DNA from: Monosporascus cannonballus
Taxonomy: Eukaryota > Ascomycota > Sordariomycetes > Xylariales
Length of the DNA stretch: 64,000 nt
Reading direction: 5' to 3'
NCBI GenBank assembly: GCA_004154925.1
Contig: QJNS01000034.1
Span: 352,942 to 416,941, forward strand
Each line of letters begins with the position of its first letter. Position 1 is the first letter of the stretch. Both the position numbers and the translations under genes were made by a program. Under the pieces are notes generated by a model. It saw only the letters and a list, made by a program, of their open reading frames with translations, had not been told where the DNA came from and did not search any database. This document shows positions 38,944-51,949 of the stretch, piece after piece.

Positions 38944-39269
38944 AATTTATCGTTTTTATCGGTATATTTATCTGTTAAATTATGTTATATAAAGTATTTC
39001 TTCGTATATTATATAATGTTTTATTAGATCTTTGATAACTTATGTTTTTTTTCGTAAATTTCGTAAATAAATTTATTAATTTTTTAAATTTTCTTCGTTA
39101 CAGTTTATAATATATACTAATTAAATATAAAAATCGATAATAACTTTTTAATAATATTTCTTTAAAGTGTACTAAATTCTGTTTTTTATAAATTAATAAT
39201 TATATTAATTGTAAATATAAAAATGTTTTTATATAAATATTCTGTTTTTTAATTCATTTTATAAAATTA

Positions 39270-39391
39270 TGTCACAGTTCCAAGTAGCACCTTGCAGATA
39301 TATAAGGCAGAACAAGGCGATCAGGACTCGACCTGACAACGTTCTACTTTTAGTGATGTGATGGCTACGCCCTTATTCTTGTGCCGTAACA
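39270..39391. mobile_element. Solo LTR J (122 bp) or small non-autonomous element
   Basis: TGTCACAGTTCCAAG to GTGCCGTAACA with a perfect 5-bp duplication AATTA (39265-39269 and 39392-39396), inside the minus-strand element G. It contains ATATATAAGG. GC is normal while both flanks are AT-saturated. The ends are weakly inverted (TGTCACAG against TGTTACGG), so a MITE cannot be excluded. Confidence 0.65.
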
Positions 39392-40799
39392 AATTATTTA
39401 TGTATTTTATTATTTTAATTTAATTAAAGAAATCGAATTTTTAAATTTATTTATAATATATTAATAAATACCTTTTCTATTTATTATACATTACATATTT
39501 TTAGCATTTATATTATACGGTACATATAATACTATATTAATTAAGCATTGTAGATAAAATGCTGTTTATTTATTTCTATTAGATTTTCAATCATTCTTTA
39601 AAAATATATTATTATTTTTTCAACGTTTTCTAGGTTAATGTTTTAACTTTTTTGTATTCGACGTCGAATGTTTCATTATAATAACTTTACTTTATATAAT
39701 GTTCGGATTATATTAATAAATCTTTCGTTATTTTTAAAAGCTTTTTTAAGTTTTCTTTAAGTATTACTATTTAATTATTTTGCTGTGATTTTTTAAATAA
39801 AGGGTATTTATATCCTTTTTTAAAATTATAATATTTAAATTAATTTTAAATTTTCTTATCTATCGACTTAAATTCTATAAGCCTTAATATAATATTATGC
39901 GGAATATTATTATATCGAAATTCTTTATTGTATTTATGTTTAACGTTTTTAATACGCTAGATATGTTATCAGTTATATATTTTAATTACCTTGATAGTAT
40001 AATTTAATAAAAGTTTGAATTAATTAGATTTAAAAAGTCTTTTTTTAAATCTTTTAAGTGGTTAAAAACCTTCGATATTAATATCTTTTATCTTTAATTT
40101 AGTTTTAATACTAATTAAATAAACGTATTACTATAACTAAATCCTCATTCTTTTTATCGTAATTATTAGATTTATATATTATTTTTTACTTTTGTTTCTT
40201 CTTTCGAAAATGTTTATTAATATTTATTTAAAGAATTAGTAATTATTATATATTCGTATTATTTTTAAATTTTGTTTTTGTACAAGGAATATAATGTATT
40301 TTATAGCAAATTTAAACTAAAGAATCGTAATTTGTATAAATGGTTTAATTGTAACTTTTATTTATATAGTAATTATAATAAAAGAAATAAAGAAATATCG
40401 AAATACGTTTAGTATAATATAAGAAATAATTGCAATTTTATAAAAAAAATATTATAAAACAGTTTAAATTCGGAGAAAAAAATTAAAAAGGAAAGTTTTA
40501 CTAAAGTTTAGTTAAATAATTTGTTTTATTTTAAAAGATCATTTAATATTCCGAGCTTTATCTTGATTTTAGAATATTTTATATATCGCTTAAAACTATT
40601 GAATAATACTAACGGTTATTTTTTTTAAATAAATAAAATTTATATTTAAAAAGTTTAATTCTTTCAAAACCTTTTTAATTTAATGCCATTTGTATTATAC
40701 AATATTAAAATTTATATTATTATTATGGTTTCTACAACTTAATAGCTTAGTAATAAATATACTATATATAATATTATTATTAAATAAAAACTTATAATA

Positions 40800-41215
40800 T
40801 ATAATAATTAAACAATTTAATTAGTTATTAAATCTTAATTGTAGATTTCTATATTAATAAAAATATTATATAATTTTAAATATTTAATATAATAATTAAA
40901 TATGTTTCGTAATAATCAATATATTTTAAATAATAAATTATTATTATAATTTATTATTAATTGAATTATGAAAATAACGAACATATATATTTTATTCATA
41001 ACTTAGCTTATTTATCTCCCTTTAATACTGTTTCGTTTATAATGTTCTTTTAAATATTTTAAGCCGCTTCTTAATTTGATATGTTTAAGCTCTTTGGAAC
41101 AATAAGCCGTACTGAGCTCCTTTAAGCCTGTTACGTAATCTTGGGTCTAAGTTGGCGTTATGTCCCACGAAGGCCCGACCGTCTTTATAGCAGCCAAGCC
41201 TATTAGATTATAAAA
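40800..41215 (-). repeat. Right LTR of element G (about 416 bp)
   Basis: Begins TATAATAATTAAACAA and contains AACGAACATATATATTTT and AAGCCTGTTACGTAATCTTGG. It ends at about 41215, in line with E's 20229-20622. The last 200 bp are less AT-rich. Confidence 0.65.
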
Positions 41216-41736
41216 CTTAGCTTTTGCGTATACATCTTAGTACGGCTTTACTAAAACTTATCTTTTTGACAGCTGTAATAGAAACGATTAAAGTTAAAAT
41301 TTTTAGCCTTTTTTCTAAATAACACCTAATATTTCTGCCTGTAAAATTAGCAAAGGTTCGCAAAATTTAATATCTTTTAAACTTTTTTAACTTTATCGAA
41401 CTAGCTCATGGGTATAAAGTTAATTAAAGTTAAAGCTTTATTAAATTAAGATATACAATTTATTCCAATTTTGAACTTTATAAATTAAATATCGTATTCG
41501 AAAATATTAAGTATAATATTTAGTGAATAAATTTTATAATATAATTATTTTTAAGCAGTTATTTTCCAGTAAAAATTAAAATTTAAATTACAAAATCCTA
41601 GCTTTATTTCTCTTATAAATTCTCATATATTAATACGTAAGTTATATTGTATAATTTATTAATTAAATATTACTTTATGAATATATAAACGTTGAATAAC
41701 TTTAATTTATTTTTAATATAATATATTTTAATTTTA
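41216..41736. other. AT-rich degraded sequence between G and C
   Basis: RIP-like composition. No recognisable reading frame, LTR or motif on either strand. Confidence 0.4.
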
Positions 41737-41944
41737 TATAAGAATATAGCCTTTATAAGGCTAAGGCTGGTAGCCGACCAGCCACCGATCAGCCACCGAC
41801 CCACTTACTAATATCAATCCACTATTTGACAGCTAATAAAAAAACGCCAGATAAAAATAACTAAATATACTTACTTCTTAAAATCTGCTTTACGATTAGT
41901 CAGAGATCACTTTACCTTAGCTTATAGTTATTTATTATTTTATA
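41737..41944 (+). repeat. 5' LTR of element C (208 bp)
   Basis: TATAAGAATATAGCC to TATTATTTTATA. A two-base length difference from the B LTR comes from small insertions. Confidence 0.9.
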
Positions 41945-44900
41945 ATTTCTTTATCTTTATTATAAAACGTAACTTAATAATTATTAAAAGCAAAATTCGC
42001 CAACTGCAAAACGAACTTAAGTTATTAATTAAAAAAACCGCTGATCGGAACCCAACCAACGAATAATTAATCACGGTACGGAAATAGGCGAAAAGGTTTA
42101 TAACAAAACCCTAACGGACAACGGACTATAATTCCCGAAATCTCGAATTATTTTATATATATAATAAAAATACGTTCCGATAACCGTGCACTAAACGGTC
42201 GAAAAACGGATATAATATAACAACCGTATTCCGGAATTGAAAACAAAAAAAGTTAAACTCTTTAATAATAACCAGATTCTAGAAATTATTCGTTAACAAA
42301 ATAAATAACATATGGAATTATTCCGATAATTAATCGATTAATAAGCAATAACATAAGCCAAAAAATTAAAATTTTATAAATTAATTACAATATTATCGTA
42401 AAAGCTTAAAGGCGATAAACGAATATCGCATTATAATTACTCGAAATGCTCCGAACATATATTAATTTAAAAAAATTAAATAAAATTTTATTCCGGAAAT
42501 TTACGCCGAAATATTAAGGCGAAATACCTTTACTTATATCTAATAGGCTATAAGCTATATAAACGTTTTTATTATAAACGTTTAACGATTATACCGTATT
42601 ACGTTTAATTATTTTAATTACGAAAAAAATTAAAAATAAAATATTCATGGACTTTTATTAAACAAGTTTATATAAATTTTAATTTTTTCGATAAGGAATA
42701 TATGAAATAATTTATAAAATTATAATAATAATACGATTAATCGCCGTTGGATTTTTACATTAAATAAAAATTCTTAATTTATAAAATAAAGTTTATAAAT
42801 ATTTTAACCCGGAAAACGATTAAAATAATAAGCGTTTTACTATTAGTTATTTTTATAAATTAATATTAAGGTTACAAAATACATTATTATAAAAAAGCGG
42901 TAAACTAAAACGAATTAATAACGCAATAAATAAGGTAAAATATAACTAAAACGCTTAAAAAAACGAAAAAAACTAATTATTTTCCGCTAAAAATATTAAT
43001 AAAAATAAACAATCTTATTTTAACGTTTTTGGAAAAAAGTCTTTAAAGCAAATTAAAGGCGCCGTATAAAAACAATAAAAACCGCAATTATTTTTATATT
43101 TAGAAAGCAGATAATCGCCAATTTAATTCCCATCAGAACAAGTTTATATAACCTAATATCTTTAATTTTTATAAGGGCCTATTTAAATATTATAATTATA
43201 AAAAACCAAATTACAAAAACGTAAATTGCAAAATTAAAAAAGATATAAAATTCCTGCTATCCCGGTTATACAGAAATCGATTACCAAAAGCTATATAAAA
43301 TATTATAAAATATAACTATAAATTAAATTAATTTTTGAATTTAAATCCGAAAAAAGAGCCGGAATAAATATATATATATATAATTTATTTCGGCTAATAA
43401 TTATAAAACGGTCGAAATAAGGGCGCTTTTTAAAAAAGGTTTATTAAGTTAAAAAACCGGGAAATATAATAATATAAATAAATATGGATACTAAAACATA
43501 AATAAATACCATAAGTAAAGAATTAATAAAAATAGTTTTTAATTAATTTCTCTAAATATTCGGGGCCTTATTAATATAAATAACATATATATTAAATATT
43601 ATTAAACTTACGAAATTCTTATTAATATAATAAATAATAATAAGAATAAATAAAAGTTTAAGTAAATTTATTTTGTAATATACCGTAATCGGAAAACGTT
43701 TAATATTTTATTATTTAAACTAAAAATAAGTAAATTAAGGCTTTTATTAAACATAATTATATATTAATAATTATATAAATTATTACAAAAAGTTAATAAA
43801 TACAAAATTATAAATTTAACGTTTTCCGGTAATCAAATTTATACCGTTAACTTAATAAGCCTAGCCGAAAATTTACGTATCCCGGAAATCGGAAAATAAG
43901 AGGAATAAAAAATAACCAACTTCCTTATATACCTAAAAGAATTCCGACGAATATATTTCGAAATAATATCGAATAAATATTTTAGCTATTAAAAGCAAAA
44001 TATGTAATATATTTGACTTTAAGAAAAACGTTTTTATACGGCCTAATTTATCTTATTTCGGAAATTTAAAAAAAAATATTCGAAAAATATATTCGAAAAA
44101 ATCTGAAAGTAAACCTAATACGTTATTTAAAAGCAAACGTAAAAGTACTAATATTATTTATATTTAAAAAAAAGTAATTTCCGATTATACGTTAATTATA
44201 AAATGTTAAATTAAATAACGATAAAAAACTAATTTTTTTATCTTTAATTATAAAAATAATAAAACGCTTAAAGTTAATTAAGATATTTTTAAAAATTAAT
44301 ATTAAAAACGCTTATTACGATATTAAATCTAAAAAAAGCAATTAATAAAAAATTATTTTCCGAATGCAATACGAATATTTTAAATATACGGTTATATTAT
44401 TTAATCTTATTAATATATTAATTTCTTTTTAAGCTTCTATATAAAAAGTATTAATTAAATTCATTAATAATATATACGTAATATATCGAAATAATATAAT
44501 TATTTATTCGGATAATAAAAAAATATATGAAATATTTCCAATTAATTTATGAATAATTATTATAATATTAATTATTAATTAAAATATTTAAATATAAGTT
44601 TTTTTAAAAAAGCTTTAAAAATTTATATTTAAGATTAACGGTTTAAAAATAAATCGTTAATAGGTTAATATTATCGAAATATAATTAAATTCAAAATTAA
44701 TTTATAATATTTAAATATTTTCAGAATTTATAAATTTTATTACAAATTTATCATTTATTATTTATTATTATTGGATTTATTCTTAAAATTTTAAAAAGGG
44801 CATAAAACAAAAATAAAAAAACAAAATTCCGATAATACGAAAAAATAAAAAAACGTTCCGAAATTTAAAAAATATTTTTTAATCGGCACCCATTTTTCAA

Positions 44901-47900
44901 TATTAATATAATGCCAAAAATATTAAAGTTAAAATAAACCCTTTGGTAAAAGCTATATAAAAAATATTTTTACAGAATTACGGAAAATATTAACGCCTAA
45001 TTATATCTTAATTACAAAAGTTAAATCCATTTGAAAAACGATAAATTATAAAATAATAAAAATTATTAACGATTATAAAAAACTTAAAATATTAACGATA
45101 ATATCTTAAAAGTATAAAAAGGATTTTTAATATTTATTAATTATGTGAAATTAAAAAAGATAAAATAAAAACGCCGGTACGTAACCTTAAGCAAATATTA
45201 ATCCGATAAATTTATGGCTTTATATAATTTAATTTTAAAATTTAATATTAATTAAACGTTATTAATTTAACAAATAATTTATTTAAATACCCGGATTATA
45301 TATTAAGAAAAATCGCATATAAAAACGCAATCCTTACGTTATTTAAAAAATTCGAATTTATAAATAATATACCGAAAGAATTACGGAAATCGATTACAGA
45401 TATATAATATTACTTAAAATATTATAAAAAGGTAAAAGGTTTTATAACAATAACGTAAATTTATTCATTATAATTTTTCCAGATAAATTTTAAATAATCC
45501 AAATTAAAATAATTATTATCCGCCTTAAAAAACAAAAAGTTTTCATTATATAATTATAAAAAACTTTTTGTAAAAAAATAAGAAAATATATATTTACCCA
45601 ATTTATAACTGACGAATAATAATATAAATGCGGATTATAATAATAATATAATTAATAATTAAATAATAATAACCGTAAATTATAATCGTATTTTAATTAA
45701 ATTTCGAAAATTTTAAAAAAACAAAATTAGTACTAAAATTATTATTTATAATTAATATATTTTACGTTTTTAAGACAAAACTGGCCAAAATGATATAATA
45801 TTATAACTGAAAACTTTTTAATAGTTTTATAATTAAATTAAAAAATTAAAAACTAAAAACTTAAATTTTATATTAATAATATAAATAACTAAATTCCAAA
45901 CCAAAATAAAAAGAAAATATTTTCTGAATTTAAATAAAATTTTATATTATCGAAATAAATTTGTAATTTCGTCATAAGGCGTTTTACAGAAATAATTAAT
46001 TAATTAACATTATAATAATTTAAAAATAAAATATATAAAATATATCCGTACGTTAAAATTAATAACCAAAAAACTTTATTATAAAAATATAATAAATAAT
46101 ATTTAAAAATATACTAAGTAATATTTAAATTATTAAAATATAATAAGATTACGCCATAACCTATATAAATAGCTATAATCTTTGCCGTTACCTAAATAAC
46201 TTTTCTAAAAAATATTATTAAATATTATTACGGGATTGATTAAAAACTTAAATTTAAACGAATTAAAATATAATGTAATTCTGGTACTTATTAACAGTTT
46301 TCCCAAATTAAAACTATTTATTTCCATAATTAAAACTGTAATTATAACCAAAATAACTAAGTTATTTTATAACAAGGTTAAATACAAATTTAATAAATTA
46401 ACCAAAATTATTAGTAATAAAAATAAATTATTAATAAATCAATTTTAAACGAAATTTTACAAAAAATAAAAAATAAAAGGGCAAATATCATCCGTTTATT
46501 ATCCATAAACCGATAAACATACGTACCGGATTTATTAAATTTTAAAATATTATTTCCGTAATTACGTTAATAAATATTAAAATAATAAGATAAAATTATT
46601 ATAAAATATAAAATTTAGATATAATAATATAAGAAACACGTTTACCGGCCGTTTTCCATTCGAAACCCTATATAAATATTATCTAAAAATAATAAAATAC
46701 TTGTTATAAAGGTTTAAAAAATAAATATAAAAATTTAAAAAAAGTTTCGAAAAAAAAAAACAAATTATTTATTAAATAATATATAAATGTTAAAAAAATA
46801 ATAACAACCTAAAAAATATTATAATTAACATTATATACTTATAAAACTTTAATTAATATATTAAATAAATTTATCGATTAAAACTTTTAAATTTAAAAAT
46901 AAAAAAATTATTTTTATTTATATTTAAGTTATATTTTAAAAAGGAATATATTCTTAAATATATAATATATTTTTAATATCTTTATTAAAACCGTAATATC
47001 ACCGTAAACCGGGCAACGTTTAAATAATATTATAGGATTTAATTAAAAAATAAGAAAAATAAATATTAAAAAATATCGTCCGTTACTAAAATAATCGGAA
47101 GTAATACGAATATTTAAATAAATGAAAGAATTAACCCGTTAAACATAATATGTAAATATTTTAACAATATTTCGAATATAAGTTCAAAATATTATTATAT
47201 TATAAAAAAACAAATACGTATATAGGAAATAAAATACCTTAAAATTATAAAACAATAATAACTTTATTAAAAGTTAATTATTTAATAATTATTAAAATTA
47301 TAAAAATATATTTTTAATAAATTTATAATATTATCATTAAAATATTCTTTAATTATTTAATTATTTTTAACTTTTTAACATATAATTACTTTATTATATA
47401 TTAATTAAAAACTAATAAACGACGTAAAAAAATCGAATTTTTAGTTCGAAAATAAAGTTTTACGTTTAATTATTAAGTTTTATATTAATTAACCTTTAAT
47501 AAACTTATTAAAGAAATTAATATAAGAATATCGAAAAATAATCGAAAAAATATATAATAAAAAACAGATATATTTCTTAAATTTATTAAACGCAAAACGC
47601 GAAAAAACAATTAAAAACGCTTCGTTTTTTTCCTAAAAATAAGGCCTAAATAATTAAAATATAATTTGTTATTAATTAAAAATAAAACGCCATTTTTAAA
47701 ACGCTTAACGTATTTAGGTTTAGTAATAATTTTACCAAATAAAACTATTTTTTAATTATAATTATTAATAAATATCAAAATTTTGTTAAAGCTTTAAAAA
47801 AACAGATAAAAAACATTTATAAAAAAAGATATAACCATATAATAACTTTTAAAAATTATTTTATTTTTAAAGATATTTTAAAATTACGGTTGATTAAAAA

Positions 47901-48862
47901 TTAATCGCAAAATATAAAATAAATTATAATATTTATAAAAAGAATTTAAACTTGCAAATGCATAAAACGGCGTTAAAACTAGATTTCCGTAGTTATAATA
48001 AATAATCGGAAATTAATTTCTGTTATATTAAAAAATAATATTTCTTAATAATAATTACGTTAAAAACGAATTCGGCTTTGCGAAAAATATCGAATTAAGG
48101 ATTAATTATAATTACGTCAAAATATATATATTAAATATTCTTAATACGAAGTTTTTTAAATTTGTTAATTAATTCTTAATTATCGGTATCGAATTAAAAA
48201 ACCGTTTAGGAAATATTTTTAAAAACGATCAAAATTTAAATTAAAATTATATAATAATATTAATATTATTAAAAATAATTACTGATTATACGAAAAACCT
48301 AATAATAATAATTAATTACGATATAATTTAAAATATTTAAAATTTAAACGTAAACCGTTTAATAATCGATATAACGTTATATTACGTAAATATAATACGG
48401 TTTATTATTATCCGTAATACAATTAGTATTTATTATATCGTTAACGTAAAAAAAATAACGTTTAAAAATTTTTAATTCTTATTAATATCAAAATATTATT
48501 TTCTTTAAAATTTCTTATAAAAAATATAACGAACAAAAATAATACGTAAAATAAACGGAAAAAGTGAAATAAAAATAAAAAAAACCGGAAAACTAAACAA
48601 AATATATATACAAAAAAATTAAAAACATAAACACAAAAAAAAAGGTAAATAAAATAAAATTAAAAAACGGATTATAATAAGAAAATAAGCGGAATATAAT
48701 TAAGTATGCAATATAATACGTATTAATTATTATAATAATTATTTATAATATATTATAACAGTAAATTATTAATAAATATACGTAATTAAATTTACAAAAC
48801 GTATTATATTAAATAAATAATAATATTATTAAAAATTAATAATTTAAAAAAAAGAAAATAAT

Positions 48863-49069
48863 TATAAAAATATAGCCTTTATAAGAATAAGGTTAGCAGC
48901 CGACCAGCTATTAATCAACCACCGACCCACTTATTAATATAAATCCACCATCTGGCAACTAATAAGAAACGCCAGATGGAAGTAACCTAATACACTTACT
49001 TCTTGGAATCTGCTCTACGACTGGTCGGAGATCACCTTACCTTAGCTTACAGCTATCCATTATCTTACA
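48863..49069 (+). repeat. 3' LTR of element C (207 bp)
   Basis: TATAAAAATATAGCC to ATTATCTTACA, paired with 41737-41944. Confidence 0.9.
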
Positions 49070-49189
49070 TTTTATTATCTTAATTTCAAGGTTAAAACTT
49101 ATTTGTATATATATATTCAAGAATTTCAATACCTTATATATTTTTTAATTTTTTTTAAAAACATTTTCGGAATATAGGCCGTTTAATTT

Positions 49190-51947
49190 TCATAATAAAG
49201 TTGCTTAGCTCCCTCGGAGCTTTTCTTTACTGTTTCCGGCCTAGCTTCCCGGCTGCTCCCATCCCCAGGGATTGGCTAGCTCTATGGAGCCCGCTTTCAG
49301 TGGCGTCATCGGATTTTAGATAATAGCTCGCACTGCGTGATCGTCTTACCAATCAGGCCAGCCGAGGATTTTACGTTCGCAATTTAATGCTCTTCCAGGC
49401 ATATCACTCGACCGACACGAACCTGTAGGACGAGGCACAACCGGTTTCTTCCGGCATACCATCTCAATGGCATCGCAAGCTGCGTCAATTAGTTAGTAGA
49501 GCGCCCGCGTCTGACCTCGACACTTCCGCTAACGGTCATAGCCTCACTCACGTCCAAGGCGGAGGCTAAGCCTGCCGTGAATGCCGACGCAGCATCGAAG
49601 CCAAAGGTCGGTCAGGATTGAAGTCTCACGATCTTCCCCCATTACGCTTCTGAGGTTGAATGTTCGTTGCTGACAACATATACTTGCGACAGCCCTGCTG
49701 CGCCTGCAAAGAGGAGAAGTCGAAGCGCGACGAGTGCATGTTGTTCTCCAAGTCCACCAATCCCGCGAGCGAATGCCAGACGACGATCGACCAATACAGG
49801 AGCTGCATGGCTGGGTTCGGGTTCCAAGTCTGATGTGTGTGAGGGGCGACTTATAATATTGAACGGCGGCAACGACGGCGTGACTCGCTATGAGGAGTGC
49901 GTGTACACTAGGGGCATCTATTCCTGCTTGGATCCAGCATTTCGGCGTTGAGGATGGATATTACGTGATATCACCTGAAAGTGGCATTCGTAGGGCGTCG
50001 GACATAGACAACATCGCAATTCACTCTGAAAGCATGCGCCTACTATCGGTCTCCCGTCTTCGAGCAGCATCCTGGGGAATCCATCGCTTGCGGCAAAAGA
50101 GAAAAGTCAAACGGGAAATAAAAATATCAAGCGGTGCCGCAAATCCCAGAGCACGGGATACTCTGTGGGTGCGCGAAGCTGGACGCAGGGCAAGTGCTCA
50201 TGTGACGAACTTGGTGCTAGCATTCAGCCTTGCACATGTCGCGTGGCCGTCCCTGACGTTACAGTGCGGTTCCAGATCCTCATTGCACAATACAGGGGGT
50301 GCAAGACGGAGAATATACCCCTACGACCGTCCAGGAGACCATCGAAATCAAATCGCTAACAAGTTCAGCCACAGCCTAGCACGAACCTGGAAACTAGTTA
50401 TTTCAAAGTCTCCATCCCGGAGCGCTGGTGAGCCGCCCATTTGCTTGTTCAGCTGTCCAGGGCATGTCTTGGGGGATTATGACGCGGTATTACGTGAACA
50501 GCCCATGTACTTTTGTATCTGTACAATTTTGCCTCAGGTCTTAAGATTCGGCCCTGTTTCCAACACAGGGTATTCACTTGCATGAGCAACTAACTACCTT
50601 AAGGCCGTGAGTGAGCTTATGAGCAGCAGGTGACTTTTCGTTGCCATTGCCCATTGCCAGAACGGCGGCTATGCATGTAACCCAATTTCGATTCGACGTT
50701 CTGGGGATCAACAATCCTCTCAAAATCTCATCTCAGTGCTGGCGCGCTGAGTTCCTACCGCCACAACTTTTACCGGGCGATGTGCCCATTGGCGTATGCT
50801 ACTCCAGGCAAGGGCTGCTCTGTTGCCACGTGCATTCGAGCCTTGATCCCTGTGAGGCTTCCTATTCGACAGTGAGGGAACCGCTGGGATGACATGCAGA
50901 GCACCGGCCAGACAGCGAAGCTTAAATTTTGCCGGATTTAGGCTAAATGGACAAACGCCAGGTGCAGGGGGTAAATAACCCTGCTAATATCCATAGACAC
51001 TCGATTCTTTGTATCGCAGGGTTACGGCCAAGGCCGAATTGGACCAGACAGACCTGAACGACTAGAATACCGTATGCAAGGCATGAGTACGTCTGGTCTA
51101 AACTACTTGTCATTCTTGGGACAATATAATTCGCCTCAGCTAATTTCTTACTAGCGAAATCAAGTTCTGGTAATGTTACAGCCATCCGGGAATCGCGAAT
51201 CCACACAAGCTTCAAAGGATACCAGCAGCTAGACTAGGTAGGTAGGTAGCTGGGTATGTAGACTCTGGGCCGCATTTGCTGGGTCGTCGTAAAGTCGCCT
51301 AAGTTTGACGCATGTCCATACGAACCAAGCTTGTACATCCAGATTCGCGCACGAGACGGTTTTCTTGCATTGGACGGTCAACACAAGCAAGGCAGAGCGC
51401 ACATGCAGTACATACAGCCCCTTAGCCCCAGACAAGACTGGAGGCTTACTGCGAAGGCGGGCTCGAGACCCCACAACCAGCATAAGGTGGACGCTACATC
51501 AGTATAAATCCGAGGTCGTAAGGTAGGGGACTGATACGGGAGCACGAAAAAAGCAGCTAATCCCAACACCTGCTGCTTTTAATTAATATAAAAAGGTCTT
51601 AAGGATATACGTGGTTCTATTAATAACGTTGTTGGGGCATGGGCAATTCTAATATCGGCGAGTAATTCACAGATGTGTACCTCGTGCGTCTCTTTCACCG
51701 CAATCCGACAATTGCGGTGGTTAGGAGAACGGGGCCTTCGAAGCGGCTCTTCAAACGTGCATGAGCTATGGCTTGGTTCTGCTGGAAAGCCACACCGGAA
51801 ACAGAAGCCTTCTTTCCGCAAGCTCACGGACGCTAATAACGCCTAGCCAAGTACCTCCTGCAGTTAGGACTCACGATACCGGGACTATGGGCTCACCAAG
51901 TGCCCATCAACGCCCTACATATTGGCTTCAGCTTCCCAGCGAATCCC
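49190..51947. other. GC-normal island without a convincing gene
   Basis: Composition jumps to normal at about 49200. Open frames up to 231 codons exist (49890-50585, +) but show no recognisable domain, no consistent codon bias and overlap others on both strands. A TAGG microsatellite lies at about 51235-51250. It may be old intergenic or decayed coding DNA. It was contiguous with 53459 onward before the mariner insertion. Confidence 0.5.
49890..50585 (+). CDS. Hypothetical ORF (231 aa), doubtful
   Basis: ATG-initiated open frame with no family resemblance I can identify. It is rich in Arg and Ser, with no membrane segment, repeat or signal peptide and no clear promoter. Neighbouring frames are also open for 60-90 codons. 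Listed only because it is the longest frame in this island; it is most likely not a gene. Confidence 0.15.
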   Translation: MRSACTLGASIPAWIQHFGVEDGYYVISPESGIRRASDIDNIAIHSESMRLLSVSRLRAASWGIHRLRQKRKVKREIKISSGAANPRARDTLWVREAGRRASAHVTNLVLAFSLAHVAWPSLTLQCGSRSSLHNTGGARRRIYPYDRPGDHRNQIANKFSHSLARTWKLVISKSPSRSAGEPPICLFSCPGHVLGDYDAVLREQPMYFCICTILPQVLRFGPVSNTGYSLA

Positions 51948-51949
51948 TA

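Larger units (their letters stand above)
26579..41215 (-). mobile_element. Element G: older, internally deleted D-related Gypsy element, host of B, H and J
   Basis: The left LTR starts at 26579 (TATAACGGCTAAAAG) and its far end is at about 28673 (GGTCGTAATA). The right LTR is 40800-41215. Internal sequence is 28674-31553 and 38944-40799, and matches the minus strand of E block by block: about 30760 matches E 16410, 31000-31200 matches E 17940-18100, and 31420 onward matches E 18340. The RT/RNase H core (E about 16500-17850) is missing at about 30840-30990. Without inserts the internal length is about 4.6 kb against 5.9 kb in E. No matching target duplication was found (ATAAT left, CTTAG right), so the two ends may not belong to one insertion event. 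It is the most degraded element here. Confidence 0.6.
41737..49069 (+). mobile_element. Element C: full-length Ty3/Gypsy chromovirus (A family)
   Basis: LTRs 41737-41944 and 48863-49069 with a perfect 5-bp duplication TTTTA (41732-41736 and 49070-49074). Internal order is as in A and B: gag about 41960-43560, RT about 44060-44650, integrase about 46140-46760, then chromodomain and the extra 3' region. It is the most mutated of the three, with added single-base length changes that break frames even in conserved blocks. The 3' LTR's right half (after about 48930) is nearly unmutated, like that of A. Confidence 0.9.

Noticed and set aside
26579..41215. Treating G as a clean full-length insertion with a target duplication
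   Set aside because: Flanks ATAAT and CTTAG do not match, and the left LTR is interrupted by at least one further insertion. It is kept only as a composite with lower confidence.
46236..46448. 70-codon + ORF in element C
   Set aside because: It is part of the degraded integrase (it aligns with the VIVNRFTK region of A), not an independent gene.
49310..49550. tRNA-like strings (TTAGTAGAGCGCCC; a minus-strand TGATTGGTAAGACG resembling an A box)
   Set aside because: No matching B box (GGTTCRANYCC), acceptor stem or cloverleaf could be formed. At best these are relics of a tRNA-derived sequence.
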